From the NCBI GenBank assembly GCA_014904845.1, contig MU119230.1:62001-126000 (forward strand): DNA of 64,000 nucleotides. The letters are read 5' to 3'. Shown here piece by piece: positions 1 through 12,650 of the stretch (positions are counted from its first letter, which is position 1; each line of letters opens with the position of its first letter). The position numbers were made by a program, and so were the translations under genes. The notes under the pieces are model-generated. The model had not been told where the DNA came from. It saw only the letters and a list, made by a program, of their open reading frames with translations, and did no database searches. This DNA is from Acephala macrosclerotiorum. Taxonomy: Eukaryota > Ascomycota > Leotiomycetes > Helotiales > Mollisiaceae.

Positions 1-490
1 TCTTGACTTGTGAGGAAAGATCTGCCACCTCAGTTTTAACATTCTGGGTTGAAGAATACCGAAAAGAGAGTCAGACAAACTTACCTCGAGAAAGTGTGTA
101 TTGGGGCTGCGATTCTCGTCCTTACCAAGGGTCTTCTGAGGTCGAACATTTTCCCGAGCACAATGGCGGGAACCAACTTAAATAATGTGCTTGTTATAAT
201 ACTCCTCTTGACTTCAGTATTCCATTGCTCGACTCGAGTCGACTCCTCGAATGTCCAGACCAGATTCTGATATTTCAACTTCTGATGTCTGCGTGAAGTT
301 AGAACAGTTTTAGCGTTGCTGATATGATTCCTCGACCTGGACAATGCAATGCCGTTAATGTCGACTACTGCTTTGGACAACCAGATATTCTCCTCCGATT
401 TTCTAATCACTCCGGCCCCCCCTCCCCCACACAACAAAAACAAAACCCACTTTTTCCCCATTGATAACCGATTTTGAAGTTCTGGCAGTA
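1..490. other. no gene recognised (left edge)
   Basis: This is the stretch downstream of the DHFR stop codon. The short reading frames on both strands show no domain, no convincing codon pattern and no plausible splice partners. There is a C-rich run around 413-430. It is probably 3' flank of DHFR plus the flank of a gene beyond the edge. Confidence 0.5.
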
Positions 491-1181
<691 letters not shown>

Positions 1182-1940
1182 CGTTAGAGAGAGGAGGGAG
1201 GAGAAAGGGAGGAGAAATGTAGTGCACGATTGGCAGATTCTGGTCTTGTACAGTAATGGTGGGGTTCTGACGCGTGAGAGTTGACGCGACGAGACTAAAA
1301 AAGTCTAGCGCCTTTTCGGTCACACTTTAGCTTTTCAGTATCTTCGACATTTCATGACAATTATAAATGGAACGAACATGACTATATCGGTGATGGTACA
1401 GCAGACTCGAGGACGCCGGTAAAGATAGTGTACGAGAAGGCCTCTGTTGCTAAGCTTAGGTTGGAGAAGTCGAGTTGAAGCTCGAGAATCGAGACCATCC
1501 ACCAAATCCGTCCTCCACTCTTCGTCCTGCCGCTCTTCATTCTGTAATCAATTGGCATTTGGGACCTCAGTTCTCATGAATCGATCGTGCAGATTCGAAT
1601 CCGATTTTTCGAAGCGACGATAAGAGTCTACACATCGACAGGAAACGATTTTCGCGATGGGTGTCCATTATGGGTTTGGATAGCGGTCCTGCTTGCGTAT
1701 TTCTGAATTGTTTTGCGGATCCTCTATATTCATTATAATATCAAATTGAATCCTATGCGATCATGGGCTTACTCTGTTTCAGATTATAAAATTTACGTTT
1801 TATTCTACACTAATGGTACTATCTAGGAGACCTGCTCCGCTCGAAGTTTTCCACTGCTACCAATCCTTTCAGTCAGCCAGTTAGAAATTCGTTTTCTACC
1901 CTTCCTGCACCAAAAAAATTGAAGTACCTTTCTCTCCTGT
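1182..1940. other. intergenic, DHFR 5' flank
   Basis: This lies between the DHFR start and the stop of the next minus-strand gene. It should hold the DHFR promoter and the 3' end of the permease. No gene, repeat or clear motif was seen. Confidence 0.5.
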
Positions 1941-3633
1941 TTACAAAATATACCTGAAGTTTGGTCCGTCATTTTCCACACCAGCCGAAGAAGTGCCTTC
2001 AGACTTTTCTACGACACCATATTTCGCGTCGAGTTTTTTGTTCTCTAGGGCGAGAAGAGTCCTTAACACAATTGCGAGGAAGCCATTGAAGAGCATGAAA
2101 GCAGCGCAAGTCCACATGCCCTCACGATAGTAAGGAGCACCGGTAGCGGGGTATATACGCGTTCCAAGAAGCGGACCGCATTGCCCAACCAAATTCGTGA
2201 TTGCGATGCCAGCTCCACGCTTTGTGTCGGATCCTTGGTTGTTGAGAATCCAGGGCAGAATGTTGATGATGGCGGGAAAGATGCCAGCAGAGGCGAGATA
2301 CACTGCAAAATATCGGACGGAGGTTTTGGATGTCGCACCGAGAATTATATAACCTACAGCTCCGATGAGAGAGAGGATCATGATGATGATACCTCGTTGC
2401 CCTGTTCTGTCGGCTATGAATGTGCTGGCGATGACGATGAGGAAGGACAAGAAATATGGCGGCGCCGAGAGACCTTGGGCATGGACCGCCGTATAGCCCA
2501 TTTCGGTGAGGACCGTCGGAAGGAAGACTGGTAGGGAGCTGAAAGAGACGTTGCAAGAGAAGTACATCATTGCTGTCAAGTAATTCTTGGGGTATGTCAA
2601 TATTCGCCATCTTGGGACATCAATTGGGGGTTTACCTTGTAGTCGAAGAGTGCGGCTCCAATGTCTTTCCAGACAACGAACCCAACCCGGTTGGTAGCTC
2701 CCGAAACATCGCCTCCAACTTGACGAACAGCTCTTGCCTCGGCCACCTCTTTGTCATCCAGAGAAAGGAATTTTGCTTTGGATGTTGAATCTGGAAGGTA
2801 GAAGAAGGCTATCGCAGCCAAAGCAATGCTCGGGAGACCTTCAACGAGGAAGAGCAACCGCCAGTTAGCAATGCTCACATGGCCGCTTGTGATGCCATAG
2901 GCAAGGGCGCCCGCGAAGCAAGTGGCCAATGGGCCAGCAGACAAGAAGAGACCAATTCGCAAGCCGATCTCCTCGCGAAGGTAGAAAAATGACAAGTAAT
3001 ACGGCACTCCAGGTCCGAAACCTGCTTCGAAAGATCCCAAGAGGAATCTCAACGCCATCATTCCTGACCATGATGTGGTTACAGCCTGGAGTGCAGCGAT
3101 CCCACCAAAACCCAGGACCATGATTGCAGCCCAGATGTGAGGCGGGATGACCTTCCACATCAGAGCAAACCATTCGAAGACGATATAGCCAATATAGAAG
3201 ATGGTGAGAAGCCAAGCGTAATCGTTGCCTTTGGCATCAAAATTGAGCGCCTTCGACATTCCTGCTATCTTTGCATTTCTGGACGCCGCGTTAGCAGATA
3301 CTTTACCGCAGGCAAGTCACAGCACGTACCCAACATTCGAACGGTCCATATAGCTCATCAGGTCTGCGAAATGTCAGGAGATGCTTCAGGTCATTGTCAT
3401 TGATGAAAGGACCTACACAAGGTAAATAGAAGTGGGATCAGTCTCGAGTCCAGCTTCCATAATAGAGCCTTCTCGGCGGCGATGTCAATATGGGTTTTCC
3501 CATCCTCATGGCCGCTCGCATTGGTACCTGCGGCTTGCTTCTCCAAATCCTGGACTGATGAAGAATCTTCGAGCGCGGAGTTCTCGACGGCGAAATCCGC
3601 CGCTTTGTGCGAATGATCAATGGTATTGGACAT
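1941..3633 (-). CDS. MFS transporter, Dal5/allantoate permease-like (ACS family)
   Basis: Four exons (3417-3633, 3330-3363, 2636-3278, 1941-2585) are separated by introns of 53, 51 and 50 nt and join in frame to give about 512 aa. The spliced protein has the ACS/Dal5 signature YMDRSNVGNAKIAG after a hydrophilic N-terminus, then about 12 hydrophobic segments. It also shows RFLLGSFEAGFGPGVPYYLS and a C-terminus ending FRYIL. The family imports organic anions such as allantoate, vitamins or nicotinate-like substrates by proton symport at the plasma membrane; the substrate here cannot be read from sequence. The 34-nt second exon carries the family signature. A decayed relative of the same family with the same C-terminal FRYIL lies at 53471-55920. 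Confidence 0.9.
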
Positions 3634-5328
3634 CTTGAGATCAGTTTTGATGGATAACCACCTTCGAAATCCTACGTCTAGGCAGAGATTTGTGTAACAA
3701 TGAACTGTAAGTCCACAGGAGGTTGCGAAATATTATGATGGTGACAGATATTCCAGGGATGCTAGCGAAGTCCAGGCTCAAGAACCGCACATTTCTGTCG
3801 TCTGGAAGGCTGATATTTGAAATTTCTAGAAGTGGCAGCGTGCAGTACTCCATGTAAGATGGAACCACGTAGTGCCCTCGTCTATCAAAGTCCATTGGTT
3901 CCTGCTTCGCTCTCTGCAGGACAAACTCGGTCTCACCATGCATAATATTGCTAGGTACATGAGATATGAAGTCGAAACAAGGATTGATCGCGCCATTTTG
4001 CCGCGGCGAGTGTAGCGGAGAACTGGGGTTAAACGGTCGTACCCTAGCGTCCACAGGACGTCGTCGAAGCAAAGGTTCATCGTTCCCCTTTAGTAGTGTG
4101 GGGCTGCCGGGAAATATCCCGCTGATCTGCCCGTATCTTCATTCGCAGGCTAACCTAGTACTGTACGACACTCGTGTGTCAGCATTGGACAAGGTTTGTG
4201 CTGCGGTATCCGGCAGGCAAATTTCCCGGGGTACTAGAGGACCAACATCTTTTAGGAAGTCGGGAGTTGGAGTAACACAGAAACGATACCTAGTGCTGGT
4301 AAAAGGAGGCGGCAGAATTATCGACCCAAGCACTCCTTATCGCGGTTTCCAAACGACTACATGAACGCGGCCATGAATATACCATACCTACATGATTTGG
4401 CAGCGACAAATCCGAAATCTGTTGGTGCTTTAGCCACCGGTTTCAGCAACATGATGTGGTGTGGGACATCGCAGGCAACGGGATCAATCTCGTTACCAAC
4501 GCCACGGAACCCAATCAATGGAGAGAACAAAGTCTTTGTGCGCTAGAAATTGGACACCTACGGCACAAACGGCGATGTCGCTCCGGAACTACAGGACGGC
4601 GATTCCATAACTATGGTAAAGCAAAGAGATTCTGCATGAAGTCAATCGAGATTGCTCGAGACTCGAGTAGTACCAACTTTCACGAAGGATTATTTTAAGT
4701 ATGCTTCTTTAGAGTCGAACCAACATTCGGCCCTTTGCACGATGCAGTCTGCCGCATTGGTCCCTGTTACTCGATCCTAGTTTTGTACTGGTACTGAAAC
4801 TTTCGATATGCACCTGCAAAGGTTCCAGCCAACCGATATTCACACTGGAGGTTCTCTGTTGACTGCCATCTGCTCTAGAATCCATGACCAGGGTTTAGAT
4901 TGAATGAGATGATCGCCACGAATGCTTGCTGGGATACCGTTCCTGTATACTTTGGTTAAGGTATCAAACACCTCATTATCCCCAATGGAACTGGAGAACC
5001 AACCTAGCTAGGAAGTTCAAGATACGATTCTGTGCCTCGCGAAGGACCAGAAATAACATCCTGGTGGGCTTCTTTCAACCGGCAGCGGGGGAATCGACCC
5101 GGCATAGAATCTTGTCCAGATTCTTCTCCTGACGTTGGCGAGCTCCATGCAGGTACAATGCGACAACAAGGCGACGGCATGTGAGATATGACGGCGGCAT
5201 GTGAGGACGCAAGGTACTTTTGAGGCTGCGGAGTATTCATAGGGATCAAGACTCCACAATTGTGTTGCTCAACTGAACAATTCCGGCCACGTCTCCATCA
5301 ACTCCAAGATCAATTCTTCATCGCCGAG
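3634..5328. other. 1.7-kb stretch without a recognisable gene
   Basis: Short frames occur on both strands, the longest about 140 codons on the minus strand at 3641-4072, but none shows a domain or splice structure. A plus-strand stretch near 4456-4640 has some coding-like character but is interrupted in every frame and resembles nothing I recognise. It may be an old gene remnant. Confidence 0.4.
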
Positions 5329-6715
5329 ATGGCAAGCATTACCAATGCCACCTTCACGTCCCACGATTGGACTCACTTCAAATACCCTCTATCCCTCTCG
5401 CCAATCCCTCGATCTATGAAGCCCGGCATCATCGCCCTCTGCGTCTTCGCTCTTATATCATGTGTCACAACCTTGAGTCTCCTGGGCCTTCTCACATACC
5501 GCTTTCTAATCAGCCGCAACGACGACCGAGCACCACTTTACAAAAACCAATACATGCTCTTGATCTACTCCCTCGTGCTTGCCGATTTTCAATGCGACTT
5601 GGGCTTCTTTCTAGATGTCATATGGCTTCATAAAGATCAAGTCATTGCACCGAGTGTTCCTTGCTTTTTGCAGGCGTGGTTGGTCAATATTGGGGATTTG
5701 AGTAGTGGTTTCTTTGTCTTTGCCATTGCTTGTCACACGTTTTATAATGTTGTTTTTGGAAGGAGACTTGGGTTGACGACGCTTTGGTGGTGTATTGTGG
5801 GGCTATGGGTGCTGGCTGTTGTTTTGACTTGTGTTCCGATTATTCTGCATCCGAAGAATATCTTTGTCACGCAGGGGAATTGGGTATTTACTCCTTTCTC
5901 TTCTTTCACATGCTGTCAACACCCAGTCTTGTGGTTCTTCCAGGCAACATTCCACTGACTAACACCCACCACAGTGTTCAATCAACGGCCAGTACGACAT
6001 CCTCCGTCTCTATTTCCACTACATCTGGGTCCTCGCAGCCGAAGGAATAGTGCTAGCCATGTATGCAACGACCTACATCGTCCTTCGCAAACGTCTCAGC
6101 AAAATCGGTCCTCAGTTCACTCACCAATCAGCAAATTCAGCCATGGCAACAACCACCAGGCCCCGCAACCCCAACTCCTCACGCATCTCTAGAGCAGCAA
6201 CGTATATGATCCTCTACCCACTAGTCTACGTTCTTTCCACTCTCCCTCTCGCAGCGGGGAGAATAAGCTCGATGGTCGGGCACACGCCCTCAAAATCCTA
6301 TCTCGTAGCAGCGGGAACGATAATGGCATGTGGTGGATGGATGAACTGCGTTCTCTACTCCCTCACTCGTCGAATCTTCCTTACCGGAAAGGTAGACACG
6401 AACCAAGAGAGCGGAAGATCGAAATACGAATATGGGAGTAAGAACTCGGCGTCGAGAACCGGGGATGGGGGGATTGAATTGGTCCAGGGACGGAAGGGTG
6501 TGAGGAGGTACAATGAGTTGCCAAGTCCTGTTGCGAGTACGGATAATATTGTAAATATGGAGAGGGAGATGAGGAGGGAGGGCCAAGGGGAGGAGGTGAA
6601 TTTGAATGAGGGGGTGGTGATGAAGACGAGTTGGGATGTTAGGGTGGAGGAGGTGAGGAGGAGTGAGGCGACGGCGAGGAAGGGGGATTTGGGATGTAGG
6701 ACTTTTATTAGGTAG
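5329..6715 (+). CDS. seven-transmembrane GPCR-like receptor (Git3/cAMP-receptor type)
   Basis: Two exons (5329-5883 and 5975-6715) flank a 91-nt intron ending in CTGACTAACAC...CACAG and encode about 431 aa. Seven hydrophobic segments can be counted. They start at about residues 25 and 65 and include one with the LADFQCDLGFFLDVIW motif. The last ends GGWMNCVLYSLTRRIF, typical of fungal receptors of this type. A third intracellular loop rich in Ser/Thr/Asn separates TM5 and TM6. The C-terminal tail of about 85 residues is long, charged and likely cytosolic. Fungal receptors of this class sense sugars, amino acids or other nutrients and signal through a G-alpha to cAMP; the ligand is unknown. 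The start chosen is MASITNATF, because the upstream in-frame codons do not look coding. Confidence 0.75.
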
Positions 6716-7477
6716 AGATTTTAATCAAGGATAGCCTTCATATTGGTCAAAACTCTTCATCTTATCCAACATCTTTAAATTCGCGTGCTTATTCAAGCTG
6801 CATTCACTGTAGTTGGTAGTCGTGCCAGCGTGCCTTCAACGAGACCAAAACGCGCCCAAAATTCCACGAACTAGAAGCCAAACGTCATAAGACTCGCTCT
6901 CAAGAATCTCTATATCCTGAGCGATTCTTCTGTCGTAATTTGGTCCCCATCTTCAGCTGTTGAGGTTTTCTCTCAGCGGGCAGCTGTCTACCGCACGTGC
7001 CATGGCGTGAACACGACGCGACGAATCTCAGCGAAAAAGGTAGTGAGAGGTATGGAAATATTTTTCAATCATCTTTAGCACCCAAGGAATACTTTAGGTG
7101 AGCTGGTCGGTATTTGTGCGCATGGTGAGTTGGTATCTTGTGATGTTGGGTGGATGAGATTCCGTGAAGCTGCGGAGGGTATGAGGAACTAAATTGTCAC
7201 GTTTGGTGGAAAGTCATATATTTGTCTGCAACAGTTGAGATGAATTGCATCTGAAGGTGATTGAATATTTGAAACCCAAGGTCAGTCGCCGCGTTGTGTT
7301 CTGTCAAGTTGATGGTGCAAGCTTCGAGGCTGTCTTCGGTTCAGCGGTGCTCCACCAAACACTTCACCATCAACATCCCACTCGTTATCACGAACACAAT
7401 CAATTACCAACTCTAATTACGCATCACTCATCCAGTCACTCTCACTACTTATGCAGGCACATTTTAAGAGGTCCCTC
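6716..7477. other. intergenic, receptor 3' flank
   Basis: No gene was recognised. A frame at 7245-7625 on the plus strand runs into the hairpin element and ends inside it, and I do not think it is coding. Confidence 0.45.
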
Positions 7478-7657
7478 TCCCACAGCACCACTTGCCCTTC
7501 GAGGGTACCTCACCTTATATTCTCGTCCTCCCTTGTATAAAAGAAGCCTTTTTTCTCTTTTTTCTCTCTTTTTTCTTTTCTTTTTTAGCTTCTTTGATAC
7601 GATGGATAACGAGAATATAAGGTGAGATACCCTCGAAGGGCAAGTAGTGCTGTGGGA
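7478..7657. repeat. 180-nt inverted repeat (hairpin), MITE-like or small-RNA precursor-like
   Basis: The left arm (7478-7547) and the reverse complement of the right arm (7588-7657) match at about 63 of 70 positions, and the outer 51 nt differ at only two. The outer end reads TCCCACAGCAC on the left and its complement GTGCTGTGGGA on the right. The arms enclose a loop of about 40 nt made almost wholly of T and C (7548-7587). The left arm contains GTATAAAAG. A transcript across the element would fold into one long stem-loop. Neither arm codes for a recognisable protein. I cannot tell from one copy whether this is a foldback element, a milRNA precursor or a duplicated-inverted promoter piece. 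Confidence 0.8.
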
Positions 7658-7977
7658 AAGGCTTCTTTGGGAAGGCATGATGTGGTTGTGAGGAAGGAAG
7701 TGTGCAGGGTTGCTGGGCGAGAGGCGAGACATAAGAACATCTCAGCGCCCCCAGTCGCGAAGCTTCCTGTTGCTTGGGTTCTGGATGATTTGTAAGGAAT
7801 GCTGATGTATGAAAGATACCCCATATTTCACTAGCTCGGTAACATCAATCAATTACAATCACCCTCCCCCTTCGGCTCCAACAACTGCCAATTCCTCTCC
7901 ATCCCTGCCATCCACTCCTAAATAAACACCGCATACAAAATACTCGTGCTAGCCACGCCACATCCCCGCATTCAAAC

Positions 7978-9453
7978 TACTGATCAACGGTAAACACACA
8001 ATTAATACAGTTGCCCGGGAGTCGTGGTGCCATGCGGATCCAGCGCGGGTTTACTAGGAGGGTTTTGGGTTTATCGAGCGGGCGGTTGAGGAGGGCGATG
8101 ATGGTTATGCTGAACATTGTGGTGCCAAGGGCTATTGATGCTGACCACTGAGGTGGGGTGTGAGTGACTGCTTTTTCCTGGGGATGTCTTGGGCGGGAGA
8201 TGTATGGAGAAAGAGTTGTCTATTTGGGCAAGTGGGAGAGTGTTGCGGGTTTTGCAAACGAAGACACATGAATGAGTAGTGCTCAATTACGACTTACCAA
8301 GGCGCAGAGCGTTAAATGGGGGATTTCGTCGCGGGTAGGTTTGTTGATTCATCTCTTTTTGCGGATTCGGTTGTGGTAGTCGATGTTTTTGCTCCAGGGT
8401 GCTCGACGAGGAAGAGAACGGAGGCAGCCAGAATTAGGAGAGCACCGAAGATTACGATGTGGAAACTATAAAGACAGAATTAATCCACGAGCGGCGCAGA
8501 ACATCGAGGATGATAGATTGACTTACAGTCTCCATGAAAAAGATTTCCACCACGTTCGACTAAGCGCATGGACGTAGACTTTACTCTGATCACCATTGAA
8601 CTACAGCCAATGGATGTAATAGTACAATAGCAAAGCCGTGAGAACAGTGCCGCTGCGGGCATTGAGACCGATGCCAGATGGACTCCCTTCGCTGAGTCTG
8701 AAGATGCCTTCGCCAAGAATAATGACAAAGAATCCCTCGATCCTCTCAATGAAATGCTCGACATCAGGTGAATGCTCCTATCCTCCCGTAAGCAAACGAT
8801 TGCCAGCTGGCGAAGCGACGAAGATCGCGAGTGGATGTTCGATAGCGTTCCCTACGATCAGAAGAGCGAGTTTGCCTGGATGCCCTACGAGGATTGCAGC
8901 GATCCAGATGCCGCCAATTGCTGATGCTGTAACGATTCGGAACAGGACTTGGCGTCTAAGGAAAGGTAGAAATAGTGACTGGAGAACGTATGCGCAGAGG
9001 AATGATCCTCGCGCTACGAGATAGATGGTGATGAGCAACGTGATGCTTTCGCCTTCGTGGTCTGGGGTGAAGGCGTAGGGTGCGTTGATGCCGTAGAGTA
9101 CACTGAGGACAAGGATCCAGACCATGAAGTTTCTCTGGATGATGTCGTCTTTGTAGAAGTTGCTTCCGTATTCCCGCAAGTAGTCCCACGGTCGCCAGAT
9201 AGGCATGAAAGAGGAGAAAGTATTCCAAGAAAGCCTGACCTTGGCTCACACCACTGTCGCTGAAAGCTTGTGCACTGAATGTAGCAGAAAGATTTGCAAC
9301 GATCCCGACCCAGATCAGGTCAATAAACAGGTCGAGTCTAGCCAGTTGAATCAAAATACTGTCCGTCGATCGTGCTTCACCTTCACCTGAGCCGGCGCTA
9401 TTTGATCTGGATCTTCGTTCTTTGGGCTTCTCATGTTGGTGAAAATGCTGCAT
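7978..9453 (-). pseudogene. LtrA-like membrane protein, frameshifted and interrupted
   Basis: Reading the minus strand in pieces gives a protein like bacterial low-temperature-requirement A and its fungal relatives. The pieces are DLFIDLIWVGIVANLSATFS, FLEYFLLF, MPIWRPWDYLREYGSNFYKDD, APYAF, RGSFLCAYVL, then EHFIERIEGFFVIILGEG. An intron follows (8467-8525 region, GTAAG...TATAG), then HIVIFGALLILAASVLFLVE and a last membrane segment ending near 7978. The pieces do not share one frame. A one-base shift separates FLEYFLLF from MPIW near 9207, with no room for an intron, and a TAG stop falls in frame near 8788-8790, just before EHSPDVEHF. A minus-strand frame at 9589-9843 (ends LRAFRHAQY) may be an upstream exon but the junction does not splice cleanly. 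The gene appears non-functional unless the assembly is wrong here. Confidence 0.75.
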
Positions 9454-9843
9454 TGCATGAGGCCGTCTGATGATGCTATAGATAATTTAGTATGGCATTT
9501 TAAGTATAATCTAGGAGCCGAGATTACAGCTCGCGAAGAGCTCGGCTCTGAATATGTCTTCAGAAAAAGGGCAGGATTTCACGTACTGAGCATGCCGGAA
9601 GGCTCTCAAATCATATTCCACTTCGTCCAGATTCCCCCTTTGGCGGTTCGCACGAGTGATCCATTGCCGTCTAGTCAACAGCGATTCTGATGGTGGAGAT
9701 GCTTCATTATCGAAGGCGACATTTTTAGCAGAATGGTCTTGTGAGGGCTCGGGGTCGAGACATCGTGAGAACCAATTCTCGTAGAAGCTCAATTGATTGA
9801 AGACTGAGGAGCTAAAGCAGTCACGAAGCACGGACAGACACAC

Positions 9844-10457
9844 TCAGGTAATGCTTCTACACGACATAGAACGCAAGCATGCAATTTACAGCAGAAGCAG
9901 GACGTAGGGCTGAAGATGACAGAGCAATGCAGATATACTTCCGCCGGCCCTAGCGACACAATTGGCGCCCCCCAACAACAGCAACCGTTGATCGTCTGCG
10001 CCTCACAGCGGCGTCTGTTCAGAGTCGAGACATGACGGAAGACGAGGTTTGTGATGCAGAAGATTGGACTAATTGTGGGAGACCATCGTTATCATTGCGG
10101 AGATAAATGATTCGGGATGCGCCAAGCACCAATTAACGGGTGCCAGAAAGGCTTATTGCGGGATCGTTCACAACTTCACGTAAAGTTACAATAGGCTTAG
10201 CATCTGTCGCAGACCTGAAGCGGCGCAAGACTTGCGGAAAATAAAAACGGGTTTGAATTGTTTGAATCTTCAAAGCTTGATGGAAACTTCACATCAGAAC
10301 TAAATATTAAAATTGAATTGATTACGATGAGAAAAGAACAAATTATTGTACTTGTAGTAATCTTACGGGAGTAAGACGGGCAAAATGGGGTGGTGGGAAA
10401 AGAATATCACTAGTTCATAAACGGTTAGAGCGCCGACGAAGCAAACACAAGCGAGCC
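9844..10457. other. intergenic, regulator 5' flank
   Basis: No gene was seen between the LtrA-like remnant and the Zn2Cys6 regulator. The right half is AT-rich (10240-10350) and probably serves as the promoter of the regulator. Confidence 0.5.
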
Positions 10458-12513
10458 ATGGCGTCGCGGCTGCCTTCTTCTCCCGGTCATCAACAATTTC
10501 ACGTTTCACATTCATCAGAGTCCGATCTTATTTTCGAATTTTCGCAGTGCACAATGTCACAAAATCAGAATCAGCCTAGTCGTCGTGCATGCAAGTTCTG
10601 CAGAAAGCGTAAGCTTCGATGCTCCAGAGACGACCCTTGCAATTCGTGTCAAAAGTTTGGCTTCGAGTGCCAGTACAACACCGCGGCAGAGGGGCTGATT
10701 AGGAAAACATCTACCAAGGTCTCACGCGTTCAGCAGCTTGAAAGTCGTCTCGGTGAGTCTCAATCGTATCATTCCTCATCCACGCCTCCTGACCTGTGTA
10801 CCCAGGTCACGTCGAACAATTGCTTCAATCTGCTTCTCAAAATGCTGTGCAGAAAGACGCCTACTCTTCGCATACAATGCAATTGAGGCATGGAGAGGTC
10901 GAAGATTTAGCGGACCTAGACGCTAGTTCGATTTCATTGCTGCATGTATTTCCTCATCACCTGATGTTTACTATTCCTGATGCGTTCGCCATCTAGAGAG
11001 CAAGCATTCTTCGACTTTGTCAATCCTGTCATCAATATAATTCATCAAAGAAAGTACACCGAGTCAACAATAACCGGAATCACTACCCGGCCAAGTTACC
11101 TACGATACGCAATCTATTCACTTGGTGCATTGAAATTGGAAGCATATTCGCACTGGTCCGAACGGCTGTACCATTCATCACGAAGGAAACTTGAGGAAGC
11201 CGAACTGAAGGACGATCGATTAGATCGAGTCAACCTCTTCCAATGTCAAGCTTGGATCCTAATAGCCGCTTATGAGCTTCAACAAGGCTACTTCCACAGG
11301 GTTTCGATGAGCACAGCGAGGGCCGTTCAATTGCTGCACCTTTTGAGAGTGCATCGTCATGATACAGTGTCCTGTGTTCGTGATCCAGCCCTCATCCTTG
11401 TTGATACGGCCAAAGACATTACTGAAGCAGAGGAAAGGAGAAGGGTGTTTTGGCAGGCGTTCCTTCTGGATCGCTACAATTCTGTTTCCTTGAATACCCC
11501 TCCACTCATACAAGAAAAAGATGTTGGTTTTCCCCTGCCATCGATAATTCTTCGAATCTAAACAATCTCTAGATTTGCACTTACTTACCAGCGTCTAATG
11601 AAGCCTTCGCCGAAGGCTATGAAGAGCAGTATTTGTTTCTCTCGGAAGCTCTCAAAGTCAACAACTGTCATCGGATCTCCAGCTTTGCAGCCTCGGTGGT
11701 CCTCTTGTCCCGGGCCGGCTTGAAAATGACAACTCTCGAACGCTTTGATATTGATACGACGATGGACGCGCCAACGGAAATCGCTTTCACGAAGGATGTT
11801 GTGCTTCTAAATGCTCTAACAACTGTTTATAATGTCCCAGAACATTTGAATCTTTCAAATTCATTGTTAGAACCGAGTCTTGCTTACTTGCATACAGCAA
11901 CTCCGACCGCTACAATCATCGTGCATCGAACAGCACGATTTCGGGATTACACCAACTCTGTCTCTACTGGAATCTCTTTGTACAGTAAAAAGCAATGCCT
12001 CGAAGCAGCAAATAACATTATCATGATCATGGAGATGACTAGTGGATGGGATCCGCGCGCTGTGAGCTTTGGAGACACGTCATTTGTCCTGTATATTGCT
12101 AACTGGTTGAATGCTAGTACCATTTTCTGACAGTCTACTCGGTATATAGTGCAGCCTCTGTGTTCGCAGCGTCATGGCTTGACGACCGGCAGCCCTGTTA
12201 CGAGAAATCACTACGCTTCCTCCTCAGTATTCTCGAATCCTTCAAGAGACACGTCCAACTCGCGCAGATCATGCTGCAAGATATCGACGCAGAGTTTCCC
12301 GTATTGCGGGAACTTCTTGAGCTTCAAGACAGACCTCCTGGAGCGATACAGAGGGCCAGCTTGCAACTGACAAGCTCTGGGTCCGTGTCTCATGACCCGA
12401 GATCTGACGCATCTGATAACTTTTCACACTTGTCAGAATATGGATTGCTCTGCGGGGAGACAATTCTTTGGAACACAGAGGAAGACCTTCCGTCGGGCGG
12501 ATTTCTGTCATGA
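10458..12513 (+). CDS. Zn2Cys6 transcription factor with fungal-specific TF domain
   Basis: Five exons (10458-10752, 10806-10945, 11001-11526, 11592-12090, 12150-12513) join in frame to about 607 aa. The binuclear cluster is ACKFCRKRKLRCSRDDPC followed by NSCQKFGFEC, spacing C-x2-C-x6-C-x5-C-x2-C-x6-C. A short linker and a heptad stretch (VQQLESRLG) follow. The middle domain then has YAIYSLGALKLEAYSHW and EERRRVFWQAFLLDRYNS, the usual core of the fungal-specific TF domain. It is a nuclear DNA-binding regulator with unknown targets. The Met at 10554 (MSQNQNQPSRRAC) is an alternative start. The second and third introns are less certain. The only GT donor that keeps frame at the third (11527) removes the PLPS segment usually kept in this family. 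The gene is convergent with the ceramidase 138 nt away. Confidence 0.82.
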
Positions 12514-12650
12514 GATGTCCATAAAACCCATTCAATTGCATGCTTCCATCTATTTTGCTTTCTTCTTTTTCTCCTTGATCGACTTTGGCAGTTTTATTCT
12601 TTTCAAATGTCGAGCACATTCATCCGTCATTTACGATAATTTCAAACTTT

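Noticed and set aside
4456..4698. Possible relic of an enzyme gene
   Set aside because: The coding look is limited to about 60 codons in shifting frames, and no family could be named.
9589..9843. Extra 5' exon of the LtrA-like gene
   Set aside because: The position and ending (LRAFRHAQY) are suggestive, but no donor-acceptor pair keeps the frame. It is mentioned within the pseudogene only.
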